Shown here one piece after another: positions 48,933 to 57,637 of a stretch of DNA of 58,238 bases. Each line of letters opens with the position of its first letter. Within the stretch, counting starts at the first letter, position 1. The translations under genes and the position numbers were made by a program. The notes beneath the pieces were generated by a model that was not told the origin of the DNA, searched no databases, and was given only the letters and a program-made list of their open reading frames with translations. Source of the DNA: Cupriavidus sp. UYMMa02A (lineage in GTDB: Bacteria > Pseudomonadota > Gammaproteobacteria > Burkholderiales > Burkholderiaceae); NCBI GenBank assembly GCA_001725945.1, contig LRMT01000106.1:1-58238 (forward strand), in the 5' to 3' direction.

Positions 48933-48982
48933 CTTCCTGACACGGCTCCGGATCCGGGCCGCAACCGTCAGGAGATTGCAAA

Positions 48983-49303
48983 ATGAACAAACACGCGTTG
49001 GCAGCCTCGACCTTGTCGTCCGCGCTGGGACTTGCGCTTGCCATGACGGCTGTGCCCGCGCAGGCGCAAGCCATGAAGGACATGAGCGGGATGCCCCAGA
49101 TCGTCAAGGACAACATGGCGAGGATGGAAAAGGGCAAGCTGGAAAAGTGCTACGGCATCAATGCCGCCGCCAAGAACGACTGCGCGGAAGGCGCTCACTC
49201 CTGCGCGGGACAGTCCACCCAGGCACGCGATTCCAAGTCGTTCGTGCTGCTCCCCGCAGGCGACTGCGGCAAGATCCAGGGCGGCAAGCTGAAAGCCTCG
49301 TGA
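48983..49303 (+). CDS. bufA: Bufferin precursor (DUF2282), metal-binding RiPP
   Basis: A 106-residue exported peptide precursor. Residues 1-29 are a signal peptide (LSSALGLALAMTAVPAQAQA). The core has four Cys at 56, 67, 74 and 95 (LEKCYGIN, KNDCAEG, HSCAGQ, GDCGK), the spacing of bufferins. In that family central Cys residues are converted to thiooxazole rings by BufB/BufC and the product binds copper in the periplasm. AGGAG stands eight bases before the ATG. It is the first gene of the operon; called gigP in Cupriavidus metallidurans. The modification here is inferred. Confidence 0.92.
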   Translation: MNKHALAASTLSSALGLALAMTAVPAQAQAMKDMSGMPQIVKDNMARMEKGKLEKCYGINAAAKNDCAEGAHSCAGQSTQARDSKSFVLLPAGDCGKIQGGKLKAS

Positions 49304-49315
49304 GGCCCGGCGACC

Positions 49316-50197
49316 ATGGATGCCGAGCATAGACGCGCGCCGAGCCTGATCCCGCCGCGCGCCGGGATTGGGCTGCGCTTTCGACACCACCAGACGGTGC
49401 TGGAGGAGCGCCCCGCCGTTGCATGGTTCGAGGTGCACACGGAAAACTACATGGGTGGTGGCCGCGCGCCGGGCTGCCTGGAGGGCATTCGCGCCGACTA
49501 CCCGCTATCCCTGCACGGCGTGGGCCTGTCCCTGGGCAGTGCCGAGGAGCTGGACCTTTCCCACCTGGCGCGCGTGTGCGAGGTGGCCGACCGGCTGGAA
49601 CCCGGCCTGGTGTCCGACCATCTCTCCTGGAGCATCGCCGGAGGCATGTACCTTGCCGACTTGCTGCCGTTGCCGATGACCGACGAGGCGCTGGCCGTGG
49701 TATGCCGGCATGTCGACCAGGTCCAGGGAGCATTGCGGCGCAGCATCCTGGTCGAGAATCCGTCCACCTATTTCCAGTTTCGCCACTCCACCATTCCCGA
49801 GTGGGAATTCCTTGCCGAAGTGGCGCGGCGCACCGGCTGCGGCATCCTGTGCGACGTCAACAATATCTATGTCAGCGCCAGCAATCACGGCTGGGATGCC
49901 ATGACATACTTGCGCGAGCTTCCTCCAGCCGCCATCGGCGAAATCCATCTGGCTGGCCACAGCGTGCGGCAGCTCGGGCAGGGACGCGTCGTGCGCATCG
50001 ACGACCACGGATCACGCGTGGCACCGGCAGTGTGGGCGCTATATGAGGCGGCGCTTGGGTTGTTTGGACCGGTCCCGACGCTGATCGAATGGGATACGGA
50101 CGTCCCGGATCTCGATGTGCTGAGGGACGAAGCGCGTATTGCAGAGACGGCTTTGGAGAGACAGCGGCATGCAATCCGATCTGCCATCGCTGCTTGA
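49316..50197 (+). CDS. bufB: DUF692 multinuclear-iron enzyme of bufferin maturation
   Basis: Intact 293-residue TIM-barrel enzyme of the MbnB/BufB family. Metal-binding positions are visible: FEVHTENYM, SLHGVGLSLG, SDHLSW, VENPSTYF, CDVNNIYVSA followed by NHG, EIHLAGH and DDHG. These iron enzymes oxidise Cys of a precursor peptide. It starts 12 bases after bufA, and bufC begins inside its end. Confidence 0.94.
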   Translation: MDAEHRRAPSLIPPRAGIGLRFRHHQTVLEERPAVAWFEVHTENYMGGGRAPGCLEGIRADYPLSLHGVGLSLGSAEELDLSHLARVCEVADRLEPGLVSDHLSWSIAGGMYLADLLPLPMTDEALAVVCRHVDQVQGALRRSILVENPSTYFQFRHSTIPEWEFLAEVARRTGCGILCDVNNIYVSASNHGWDAMTYLRELPPAAIGEIHLAGHSVRQLGQGRVVRIDDHGSRVAPAVWALYEAALGLFGPVPTLIEWDTDVPDLDVLRDEARIAETALERQRHAIRSAIAA

Positions 50198-50944
50198 GCT
50201 GCAGCATGCCTTCGCCAACGCATTGAGGACCTTTGCTGACGGCCACGCCTTGTCAAACGTGACCTTGGATGAGCTGGCGCCTCACGATCGGCTTGGCATC
50301 TACTGGAATACGGCCACCGCTACGCTGGTGAACGCGTTGCGCCTGTCTTATCCGGCCGTGCAGGCCCTGGTAGGCCTGGAGTTCTTTGAAGGGGCGGCGC
50401 GGCAGTTCATCGAGGAATCGCCTCCGCGCAGCGCATGGCTGGATGCGTACGGCGAGGCGTTTCCCGATTTCCTGGCGCGCCTGCCCGAAGCTGCCGCACT
50501 CAGCTACCTGCCAGATATCGGCCGCCTTGAGTGGGCCGTGAATGTGGTGTTGCATGCGCCAGATCCCAGTGCGCTCGATCTGCGCGGCCTAGCTGAAACG
50601 GAGATACCTATCGCCGGCGACATCTGTTTGTGCCCCATCCCGCGGTGCGCCTCATATATGCCGCTTACCCCGTCGACGCCATCTGGCGGTCGGTGCTGAT
50701 GCGCGATGACCGCGCCCTGAAGCGCATCGACCTCGCCGCTGGCCCTGTCCGGCTGTTGGTGCGCCGGGCATCGGCCGGGATCGACGTCGGCCGGCTCGAT
50801 GCCTGGCAGTGGCAGTTCACCGCAGCCTTGCTGGCCGGAGACCCGCTGCATGCCGCACTTGGCGATGCGCCGCCGGATGACGCCGATGCGTGGCTGGCCA
50901 ACCTGCTGTCGGTCGGCTGCTTCAGCGGCTTCGGCCGACCCTAG
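50169..50944 (+). CDS. bufC: DUF2063 partner protein of bufferin maturation (frameshifted)
   Basis: Protein of about 258 residues that delivers the precursor to BufB. N-terminal helical DUF2063 domain (LLELQHAFANAL, GIYWNTATATLVNALRLSYPAVQALVG, FFEGAARQFIEESPP). One C missing at about 50621 explains the shift; restored, it reads HLFVPHPAVRLIYAAYPVDAIW. The C-terminal domain follows (LVRRASAGIDVGRLDAWQWQF). The ATG at 50169 overlaps bufB by 29 bases. Confidence 0.92.
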
Positions 50945-50971
50945 GCACCCGACCTATCCGGAGCCCTCATC

Positions 50972-51447
50972 ATGACACCTCTCACCCACTCTGCACGGTC
51001 CGGCTTCACGCTCGCTGCGCACGCCCGGCGCGTGCTGGACTGGCTCGACCGCATTCCATACTCGGCCCTGGCCCTTCCCCTGCGTGCCGCGGTGGCCACT
51101 GTCTTCTGGAATTCGGCCATGACCAAGCTCGCGAACTGGGACACGGCGGTCGAACTCTTCCGGGAGGATACCGGCTGCCGCTGTTGCCTCCCGAACTGGC
51201 TGCCTACCTGGCGGTGTCGGTCGAGCTCACGGCGCCGGTGTTGCTGGTGCTTGGCCTGGCAACGCGGCCTACGGCACTGGTATTGCTGTGCATGACCGCA
51301 GTGATCCAGATCTTCGTCTATCCGCAAGCGTGGCCCACGCATATTCAGTGGGCAGCGATGCTCCTGGTGTTGCTCGCGCGGGGGGCGGGCGCGCTTTCGG
51401 TCGACTGGCTGATTCGCCGGCGCACCATGGGCCTCGGCGAGCGGTAA
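50972..51447 (+). CDS. bufD: DoxX-family membrane protein of the buf operon (frameshifted)
   Basis: Inner-membrane protein of about 158 residues with four helices: PLRAAVATVFWNSAMTKLANW, LAAYLAVSVELTAPVLLVLG, LVLLCMTAVIQIFVYP and AAMLLVLLARGAGALS. One G missing at 51166 explains the break, restoring LFREGYRLPLLPPELA. DoxX proteins accompany bufABC widely; a quinone-linked redox role has been proposed. Last gene of the operon, 28 bases after bufC. Confidence 0.9.
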
Positions 51448-51464
51448 TTCCGGCGGACCCGACC

Positions 51465-51983
51465 TTATGCCCGGGCACACTTGATGACCGTATCGAGCGT
51501 GCGAGTGGTGATATCCCTGCCGAACGAGCGTTCGAGCAGGCTCATGAACACTGGGCCCTTCTTCGGGTCAGGCACGTAGGCGCTGAAGACCTCCGTGGCA
51601 TTGGCTTTGACGATGCTTGCGCCGTCACGCTCTATGGGCAGCTTCACGTCTGGCGGCACCGGGCTGCGTAGAAAGGTGACAACCCGCTTGGCCGAAGGCG
51701 CAAGGCTGTACTCGGCGAAGGGGTCCGCGTCGATGAGGTCCTGGAGATAGCGAACCGGCCGGACGAAGGTGTCGAAGCTGCGGCCCAGTTCAGATTGCAT
51801 CGCCTTCTCGGCGCGCCGCTCCAGGCTGGCCAGTGACGATGATCGTGCGTTGAACACGACGTTCCCGCTGGAGAGCAAGGTTTTCACTTCAGAGAAGCCC
51901 GCCGCCTCGAAACAGCGCTTGAGTTCGGGCATCCGAGCGTTCATCGGGCTGACGCCACGAAGAAAGGCTACGTATCGGGACAT
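51465..51983 (-). CDS. DUF1697-family protein
   Basis: Intact 172-residue cytosolic protein with the family start MSRYVAFLRGVSPMNARMPELKRCFEAAGF, here broken as MSRYVAFLRG-V-SPMNARMPEL, then SEVKTLLSSGNVVFNA and a C-terminal TTRTLDTVIKC. The family is common and small with unknown biochemical function. Convergent with bufD (17 bases apart) and probably not part of that system. Confidence 0.9.
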   Translation of the reverse strand: MSRYVAFLRGVSPMNARMPELKRCFEAAGFSEVKTLLSSGNVVFNARSSSLASLERRAEKAMQSELGRSFDTFVRPVRYLQDLIDADPFAEYSLAPSAKRVVTFLRSPVPPDVKLPIERDGASIVKANATEVFSAYVPDPKKGPVFMSLLERSFGRDITTRTLDTVIKCARA

Positions 51984-52058
51984 GGCTATCTCGTAGTGGC
52001 TTGCGAGAACGACCTCATCTGCGTCGGCCCACTCTTGCGTTCCTGTGGATGGCAGGCC

Positions 52059-52523
52059 TCAGCCGGCCGCACCTGTCGACGCATGGCGTGCCAGGAACCG
52101 ATCCAATTGGCCAGCGAACGCCTTGCCATCCTGTGCCGCGTACGGCGCCGGGCCGCCGGTATCGATGCCGGAACTGCGGAGCTGCTCCATCACCTCACGC
52201 ATCGTCAGGCGCTCCTGGATATTTTCCAGGCTAAACCAGATTCCTCGTGGGTCGAGCACGTGAGCGCCTTTTTCAAGGGAAGCGGCCGCAAGAGGTATGT
52301 CCGCCGTAATCACGAGGTCACCGCTGATGATCAGTTCGACGATACGGTCATCGGCGGCATCGAATCCCGCGGGCACTTGCAGTGCCTTGATAAAGCGGGA
52401 CGGCGGCGTGCGCAGATACTTGTTCGCTACCAGCGTGACGCACACTTCGACACGCTGCGCGGCCCGATACAACATTTCCTTGACGACAACCGGGCAGGCG
52501 TCTGCGTCAACCAGTACTTGCAT
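52059..52523 (-). CDS. yaiI: UPF0178 (YaiI/YqxD) family protein
   Basis: Intact 154-residue protein: QVLVDADACPVVVKEMLYRAA at the start, NKYLRTPPSRFI, GFDAADDRIVELIISGDLVITADIPLAA and DPRGIWFSLENIQERLTMREVMEQLR. The conserved acidic residues (DADACP, DAADD, TADIPLA) resemble the metal site of PIN-like nucleases, but activity is not established. It stands 75 bases upstream of DUF1697 (same strand). Confidence 0.92.
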   Translation of the reverse strand: MQVLVDADACPVVVKEMLYRAAQRVEVCVTLVANKYLRTPPSRFIKALQVPAGFDAADDRIVELIISGDLVITADIPLAAASLEKGAHVLDPRGIWFSLENIQERLTMREVMEQLRSSGIDTGGPAPYAAQDGKAFAGQLDRFLARHASTGAAG

Positions 52524-52894
52524 TGTGATATTTCCAGTTGGGAGAGCGGACGGTCATATTACTGCGTGCGCGCGTTGATGGGAACGTTGGCATCGGCCGG
52601 TGGGCGGTCGACTACCGGTTGCGCCGGCAACGATCCCGCTCCGACGCAGACCGGCGCGTGTCCGGTGGCCTGTCACCGGACCCGGGGCCACAAGACCGAT
52701 CTTCCCTGTGGTCCAGCGGCAGTTCCTTCCGGCAATTGCGTTGGAGCACTATGCTTTTTATCAAGTGAGGTGCCGGGGCTGATCACGCGAATGGTTACTG
52801 GCTCGTAGATGCTGATTGATCACACGCGCTCGATGTTGTCCTTGCCGACTGTTCCGCGCGAGCGCGTTAGGTCACTCTTCAAGGAGGGAGCGCC
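52524..52894. other. Intergenic region, possible gene remnant
   Basis: About 370 bases without a supported gene. A forward frame over 52578-52808 reads as a Cys-rich segment (TTGCAGND, TGACPVACH, LPCGPAA, SGNCVGALC), but it has no start of its own and no family resemblance. The last 20 bases hold AAGGAGGGAGCGCC, the ribosome site of the next gene. No clear promoter or hairpin. Confidence 0.3.
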
Positions 52895-54261
52895 ATGAGC
52901 GAATTTGCGATTCAGGGATTTCGCGGCAGGCTGATTGGCCCGTCCGACAAGGACTACGATGAGGCGCGATCGCTGTACAACGGCATGATCGATAAGCGGC
53001 CCAAGCTGATCGCACGCTGCACAGACGCCGCTGATGTCATCGCGGCGGTCAACTACGCGCGTGAAAACAAACTGCTTCTTGCAATCCGCGGAGGCGGACA
53101 CAACGGGCCCGGTCTGGGCAGTTGCGACGGTGGGTTAGTCATCGACCTGTCCCAGATGCGCAGCGTGCGCGTCGACCTCGCGAGCGGCACGGTGCGCGTC
53201 GAGCCGGGCTGCACGGCTGCGGATCTCGATCACGCGACCTACGCATTTGGCCTCGCCGTACCACTGGGCATCGTCGGCAGCACGGGCGTGGCAGGTCTGA
53301 CACTGGGCGGAGGAACCGGCTATCTCACGCGCAAGCACGGCCTCACGGTCGATAATTTGCTAGAGGTGGATGTAGTGCTGGCCGACGGCTCTTTCGTCAC
53401 CGCTAACAAGGACAAGCATGTTGACCTCTTCTGGGCAGTGCGAGGGGGTGGCGGTAACTTCGGCGTGGTCACAAGTTTTCTGTTTCAGGCCCACCCAGCC
53501 AAAATGGTGTTCGCCGGTCCGATCTTTTGGGACGCCAAGGATGCCAGGCAGGTTATGTCGATGTACCGCGACTTCATCCCAAATGCGCCCGAGGAACTCG
53601 GCCTGTTTGTCGGGCTGAAAACCGTACCTCCAACCGATCCTTTCCCTAAGGAGCACTGGAACAAACGCGCCTGTGCTCTGATCGGCGCTTTCAACGGGCC
53701 GGTCGCAGAGGGCAAGAAGCTCGTGGACTCACTGCTCGGGAGACTGCCCGACCCTTTGTTCAACTGGATGGGTGAGATGCGTGGACTGCCATCAACAGTC
53801 TGTTTGACCCCTTCTTCCCCAAGGGCTTGCAATGGTACTGGAAGGGCGACTTTGTCAAGGCGCTGCCTGATGAGGCGATCGACGTGCACATCGCCAATGC
53901 GCTCAAGGCACCCACCCGTTTGCCTGATGCACCTTTACCCCATAGACGGCGCCGTTCGGCGGGTCGCCAAGGATGCCACGCCATGGAGCGCGCGGGACGC
54001 TTCGTTTTCGATGGTCATTGCCGCGATCAGCCCGGACCCCAAGGACGCTGAGGCGCTCAAGACCTGGGGTCGTGCATACTGGGGCGTATCCACCCGTTCA
54101 ATCTGCAAGGTGCCTACGTCAACTTCTTGGACGCCGACGAGGCCGAGAACCGGGTCGAGCTCAGCTACGGCGAGAACTACACGCGCCTTGCCTCGATCAA
54201 GGCGAAGTACGACCCCGATAACCTGTTTCGAGTCAACCAGAACATCAGACCGAAAGCGTGA
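52895..54261 (+). CDS. FAD-linked (BBE-like) oxidoreductase (frameshifted)
   Basis: Flavin oxidoreductase of about 455 residues in the berberine-bridge/PCMH group. RGGGHNGPGLGS holds the His (H69) that links covalently to FAD; GSTGVAGLTLGGGTGYLTRKHGL is the pyrophosphate-binding loop. The second linkage Cys found in bicovalent members is absent from the LGIVGST stretch. Breaks near 53775, 53920 and 54085; the restored C-terminus has YGENYTRLASIKAKYDPDNLFRVNQNI, the BBE domain. The ribosome site AAGGAGGGA is strong. Substrate unknown. Confidence 0.88.
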
Positions 54262-54412
54262 ATCCACACAGCGCGCCCGCGCTGTGTCTGGTGTTCAGCG
54301 CGAACACGCAGGCGCAATTGCCGCCGACGTTAAACGGGCCAACGACCTACAAGAAAACCATGAAAACAAAGCCGCAGCCGAAAACCGCTGCAATTCACTC
54401 CCCTGCCCTCAC

Positions 54413-55087
54413 TTATCTCCCGACTCGTGCCCGCACCCTGCGCCACAGCTGCGTGGCAACCAGCGCCCCCACGCCGAGCACGATCCCCGACAGCACGATT
54501 GCCCCCATGTGGTCACGCACCTGCGGCACGTTTCCGAAGAAATAGCCAAGCACCGGCAGCGAGACCGACCAGAGCAATGCACCGGCCGCGGCCGCGAGCA
54601 CGAAGCGTGCTGCGCTCATTCCTGCTATGCCGCCAACGAACGGTGCGAAGGTGCGAACCACGGCGATAAAGGGCGAGAGCAGGAAGGTCACGTCGCCGTG
54701 CTCGGCGTAGAAGGTATGGGTTCGCTGCAGCGCCGCCTGGTCTACCCAGCGCAATTGCCTGCTCAGCACTCTCACCCCGATTACACGGCCCACGCTGTAA
54801 TTCAGCAGGCTGCCGCCCAACGCCGCCACGAACAGCACCGGCATCAGCACCCACAGATTCAGGTAGCCCGACGCGCAGAACGCACCACAGAGAAACAGCA
54901 ACGGATCGCCAGGCAGGAAGAACAGCGGCAGCACGCCGATCTCGGCAAACACCACCACGAACAGCAGGGCGTAGACAAACGGGCCGTAGTGGACGATGGC
55001 GGCGCCGAGATGCTGGTCGAAGTGCAGCAATAGCTGCCACAGAGACATGGAGTCCATGATCGGCGCGCACGCGAGCTTGCGATCCAT
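54413..55087 (-). CDS. DedA-family membrane protein
   Basis: Intact protein of about 224 residues. The DedA hallmarks are VFAEIGVLPLFFLPGDPLLFLCGAFCA, with the acidic and Arg-containing reentrant loops, GSLLNYSVGRVIG, and FLLSPFIAVVRTFAPFVGGIAGMSAARF. DedA proteins are lipid scramblases or flippases needed for proton balance; substrates here are unknown. Starts at 55087 (MDRKLAC) or 55057 (MDSMSLW) are both possible. Confidence 0.92.
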   Translation of the reverse strand: MDRKLACAPIMDSMSLWQLLLHFDQHLGAAIVHYGPFVYALLFVVVFAEIGVLPLFFLPGDPLLFLCGAFCASGYLNLWVLMPVLFVAALGGSLLNYSVGRVIGVRVLSRQLRWVDQAALQRTHTFYAEHGDVTFLLSPFIAVVRTFAPFVGGIAGMSAARFVLAAAAGALLWSVSLPVLGYFFGNVPQVRDHMGAIVLSGIVLGVGALVATQLWRRVRARVGR

Positions 55088-55138
55088 CGAGTGTAGACCC
55101 GAAGGGGACAATGCGCGGCAGTCAAGTGCCGAGTCAGA

Positions 55139-56509
55139 TCAGGTAGCAGGTGTCGCCCAGATCTTCTTGCGATTCAGCAGCAGTGGAATGGCACCACAGG
55201 CGATGCCTCCCATGCCGACGACATTGGTGATCCAGTCGAAGGTCGGGATGCTGTAGAGCGCGATGAAGAAAAGGAAAAGCCCGCTTCCCACTGGCCAGAT
55301 CACGTGACTGACGGCAGGCCACGGCCCCTGCGCCAGCATCGAACGGTAGTACCAGCCGCAGGCAAGTCCGGTCAGCCCAAGGTAGAAGCAGATCTGGAAG
55401 CCGATGGCGGTAATGGAATCCTGCAGGATCACATTGATCGTCGGCAGATAGGACGACGCGAACAGCAGCGCGAGCCCGGTAATCCAGATGAAGAAGATGG
55501 CAAAGTGCGGCGTCCGCCAGCGCGGATGCAGGCGTGCGTAGCGCTGGTTGAGTGCCCCGTCGCGGCTCGTGGCGAAGAGTGTTCGCGTGAACTGGAGCAT
55601 CTGCGTTTCGACGGTTCCCACCGTGCTCAGCAATACCGCGATGATCGCGACATAGCCCCAGGTGGGCCCAAACAACTTCTCCGCGATGGCGAAGATGACA
55701 TTCGTGTTGTAGTGCTGGATTTCGGCATCCGACAGGCCGAGCAGCGTGATGACGATGAACACAAGGAAGAACACGATCAGGAACACCATCGACCAGAACG
55801 CGGCGCGACCCGGGGTGCGGTTCGGGTCGCGTGTCTCCTCGCTGAGGTTCAGGGTTACGTCCCAGCCGTAGAAAAAGAAGATCGCCACCAGTGCGCCCTT
55901 GGCGAACGACCCGGGCGAGAACGCGAAGGGCGAGAACCAGACCAGCGAGAACGGATGCTGCGGTGCGCGTGGGAACGTGAAGAGGCTCGCGACGATGATC
56001 ACAAGCAGGATCACGCCTTCGATGATCGTCATCAGCACTTGCAGGTAGCTGGTGAGCTTGATGCCCTTGACGATGACCGCGCTGACGAAGGTGAGCCACG
56101 CCGCGGCTATGAGCGTCACGTAGTGCACGTTGTTCATCATCGGCCGATCGAAGACGAGCAACGTGGCATTGGCCGCCGGAATCATGGCGGAAACCATGAA
56201 CACGCAGCACAGCACCAGAAGCGCCCAGCCGGCAAAGAAGCCGAGGGCGCGCCCGAATACCATGCTCACCCACGAGTAGGAGGTGCCGGCGCTCGCCAGG
56301 GCGCGGTTCAGGTTGATGAACGCGAACGCGATACCGAACATGATCAGCCCGCACACCAGGATACTTGCCGGCGACAGCGCGCCGGCCGTCCCGATGATCG
56401 TGGAAGTCGTGATCTCGATGCTGTAGGCTGGCGCCGTGCCGGCGATGCCCATGATCACCGATTCGACGATGCCCAGCGAATCCGCATTGAGCTTGGCGGG
56501 TGGCTCCAT
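55139..56509 (-). CDS. APC-family amino acid permease
   Basis: Intact 456-residue permease with about 12 hydrophobic segments. SVIMGIAGTAPAYSIEI is the APC helix 1 glycine loop that binds substrate carboxylate and amine; YGWDVTLNLSEETRDPNRTPGRA is the helix 6-loop hallmark; TVETQMLQFTRTLFATSRDGALNQ follows. Substrate not predictable. Convergent with nothing; it shares strand and a 52-base gap with dedA. Confidence 0.92.
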   Translation of the reverse strand: MEPPAKLNADSLGIVESVIMGIAGTAPAYSIEITTSTIIGTAGALSPASILVCGLIMFGIAFAFINLNRALASAGTSYSWVSMVFGRALGFFAGWALLVLCCVFMVSAMIPAANATLLVFDRPMMNNVHYVTLIAAAWLTFVSAVIVKGIKLTSYLQVLMTIIEGVILLVIIVASLFTFPRAPQHPFSLVWFSPFAFSPGSFAKGALVAIFFFYGWDVTLNLSEETRDPNRTPGRAAFWSMVFLIVFFLVFIVITLLGLSDAEIQHYNTNVIFAIAEKLFGPTWGYVAIIAVLLSTVGTVETQMLQFTRTLFATSRDGALNQRYARLHPRWRTPHFAIFFIWITGLALLFASSYLPTINVILQDSITAIGFQICFYLGLTGLACGWYYRSMLAQGPWPAVSHVIWPVGSGLFLFFIALYSIPTFDWITNVVGMGGIACGAIPLLLNRKKIWATPAT

Positions 56510-56710
56510 GGTGTACGCGACTCGCGGCCGACGTTGATGGACCGACTTCTACTCCCCCCAGTGCCTGGCGGCAAGAGGTGGACTGGCCCGGATTCGCGAT
56601 TATGCGCTGGAGCGCATAATTTCTGGTCCGCGGCGCACGGGCGGCCAAATGCTTTACAAGGCAATCGCCTAGGCTAAGGTCAACGCGTGCCATGCGCCTG
56701 GAATCCACCC

Positions 56711-57633
56711 ATGTCGATCGACCGCCGCTCTTTCCTTGCGATTGCCGCCGGACTGGCGGCCACGCCCCGCTTCGCGGCTGCCGTTGGCAGTGCCGTGGCG
56801 GCCACGGTGGAAGCGCCCATGCGCCGCACCATACCCGGCACGACTGAAGCTTTGCCGGTGGTCGGCATGGGCACGGCCGACACCTTCAATGTGGGCACCG
56901 GTACGGACGAACGCGCGCCGCTGGCGGAGGTCATGGACCTGTTGCTGCAGAACCAGGGCTCGGTCGTCGATACCGCACCGAGCTATGGCAGCGCGGAAGC
57001 CGTCACCGGCGATCTGCTGCGCAACGCCGGTGCGCGCGCCAAGGTCTTCCTGGCGACCAAGGTCTCCGCCCCCGCCGGAGCGCCCGCGCAGACGCAGTGG
57101 GTACGTTCGCTCGCGGACCTGCACACCGACAAGGTCGACCTGCTGCAGGTGCACAACCTGATCGACTGGCGCGAAACCTGCGCTGGATGCGCCAGCTCAA
57201 GGAACAGGGCCGGATCCGTTATCTTGGCATCACCCATTACCGCGAGGATGCACAGGACACAGTCGCGCAGATCGTGCGCAGCGAGCGTGTCGACTTCGTG
57301 CAGATCAACTATTCGCTCGCGGAACGCGGCGCCGAGCGCACACTGCTGCCGCTGTGCCAGTCGCGCGGCGTGGCGGTGCTGATCAACCGGCCGTTCCAGG
57401 ATGGGCGCATGTTCCGCGCAGTCAGGGACCGGCCGCTGCCAGCCTGGGCTGGCGAGATCGACTGCAATTCCTGGGGCCAGCTCTTCCTGAAGTTCGTGGT
57501 CAGCCACCCCGCTGTTACCGCAGCAATTCCCGCTACCTCCAAGCCGAAGAACATGGCGGACAACCTCGGCGCCGCGCTCGGGCGCATGCCGGATGCCGGC
57601 CAGCGCGAGCGCATTGCGGCACTGCTCGCGTAG
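56711..57633 (+). CDS. Tat-exported aldo/keto reductase (frameshifted)
   Basis: Aldo/keto reductase of about 306 residues with a twin-arginine signal (MSIDRRSFLAIAAGLAATPRFAAA). The catalytic tetrad is visible: D87 in VVDTAP, Y92 in PSYGSAE, K117 in ATKV, and the His in LLQVHN. One C missing near 57177 explains the single break; restored, it reads DWRETLRWMRQLKEQGRIRYLGITHY. Export of a folded, NAD(P)-type enzyme is unusual and implies a bound cofactor or a role as apo-protein. The next gene starts 5 bases after its stop. Confidence 0.88.
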
Positions 57634-57637
57634 ACAA

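Noticed and set aside
52538..52768. Small plus-strand frame after yaiI
   Set aside because: No ribosome site, no family match and Arg/Ser-rich composition; likely chance.
52895..55033. A 712-residue open frame spanning the flavin oxidoreductase and dedA
   Set aside because: Only the first 300 residues match the oxidoreductase; the rest is out of frame because of base losses and runs antisense through dedA.
55304..56677. Long plus-strand frame opposite the APC permease
   Set aside because: Antisense shadow, very rich in Arg, Glu and His.
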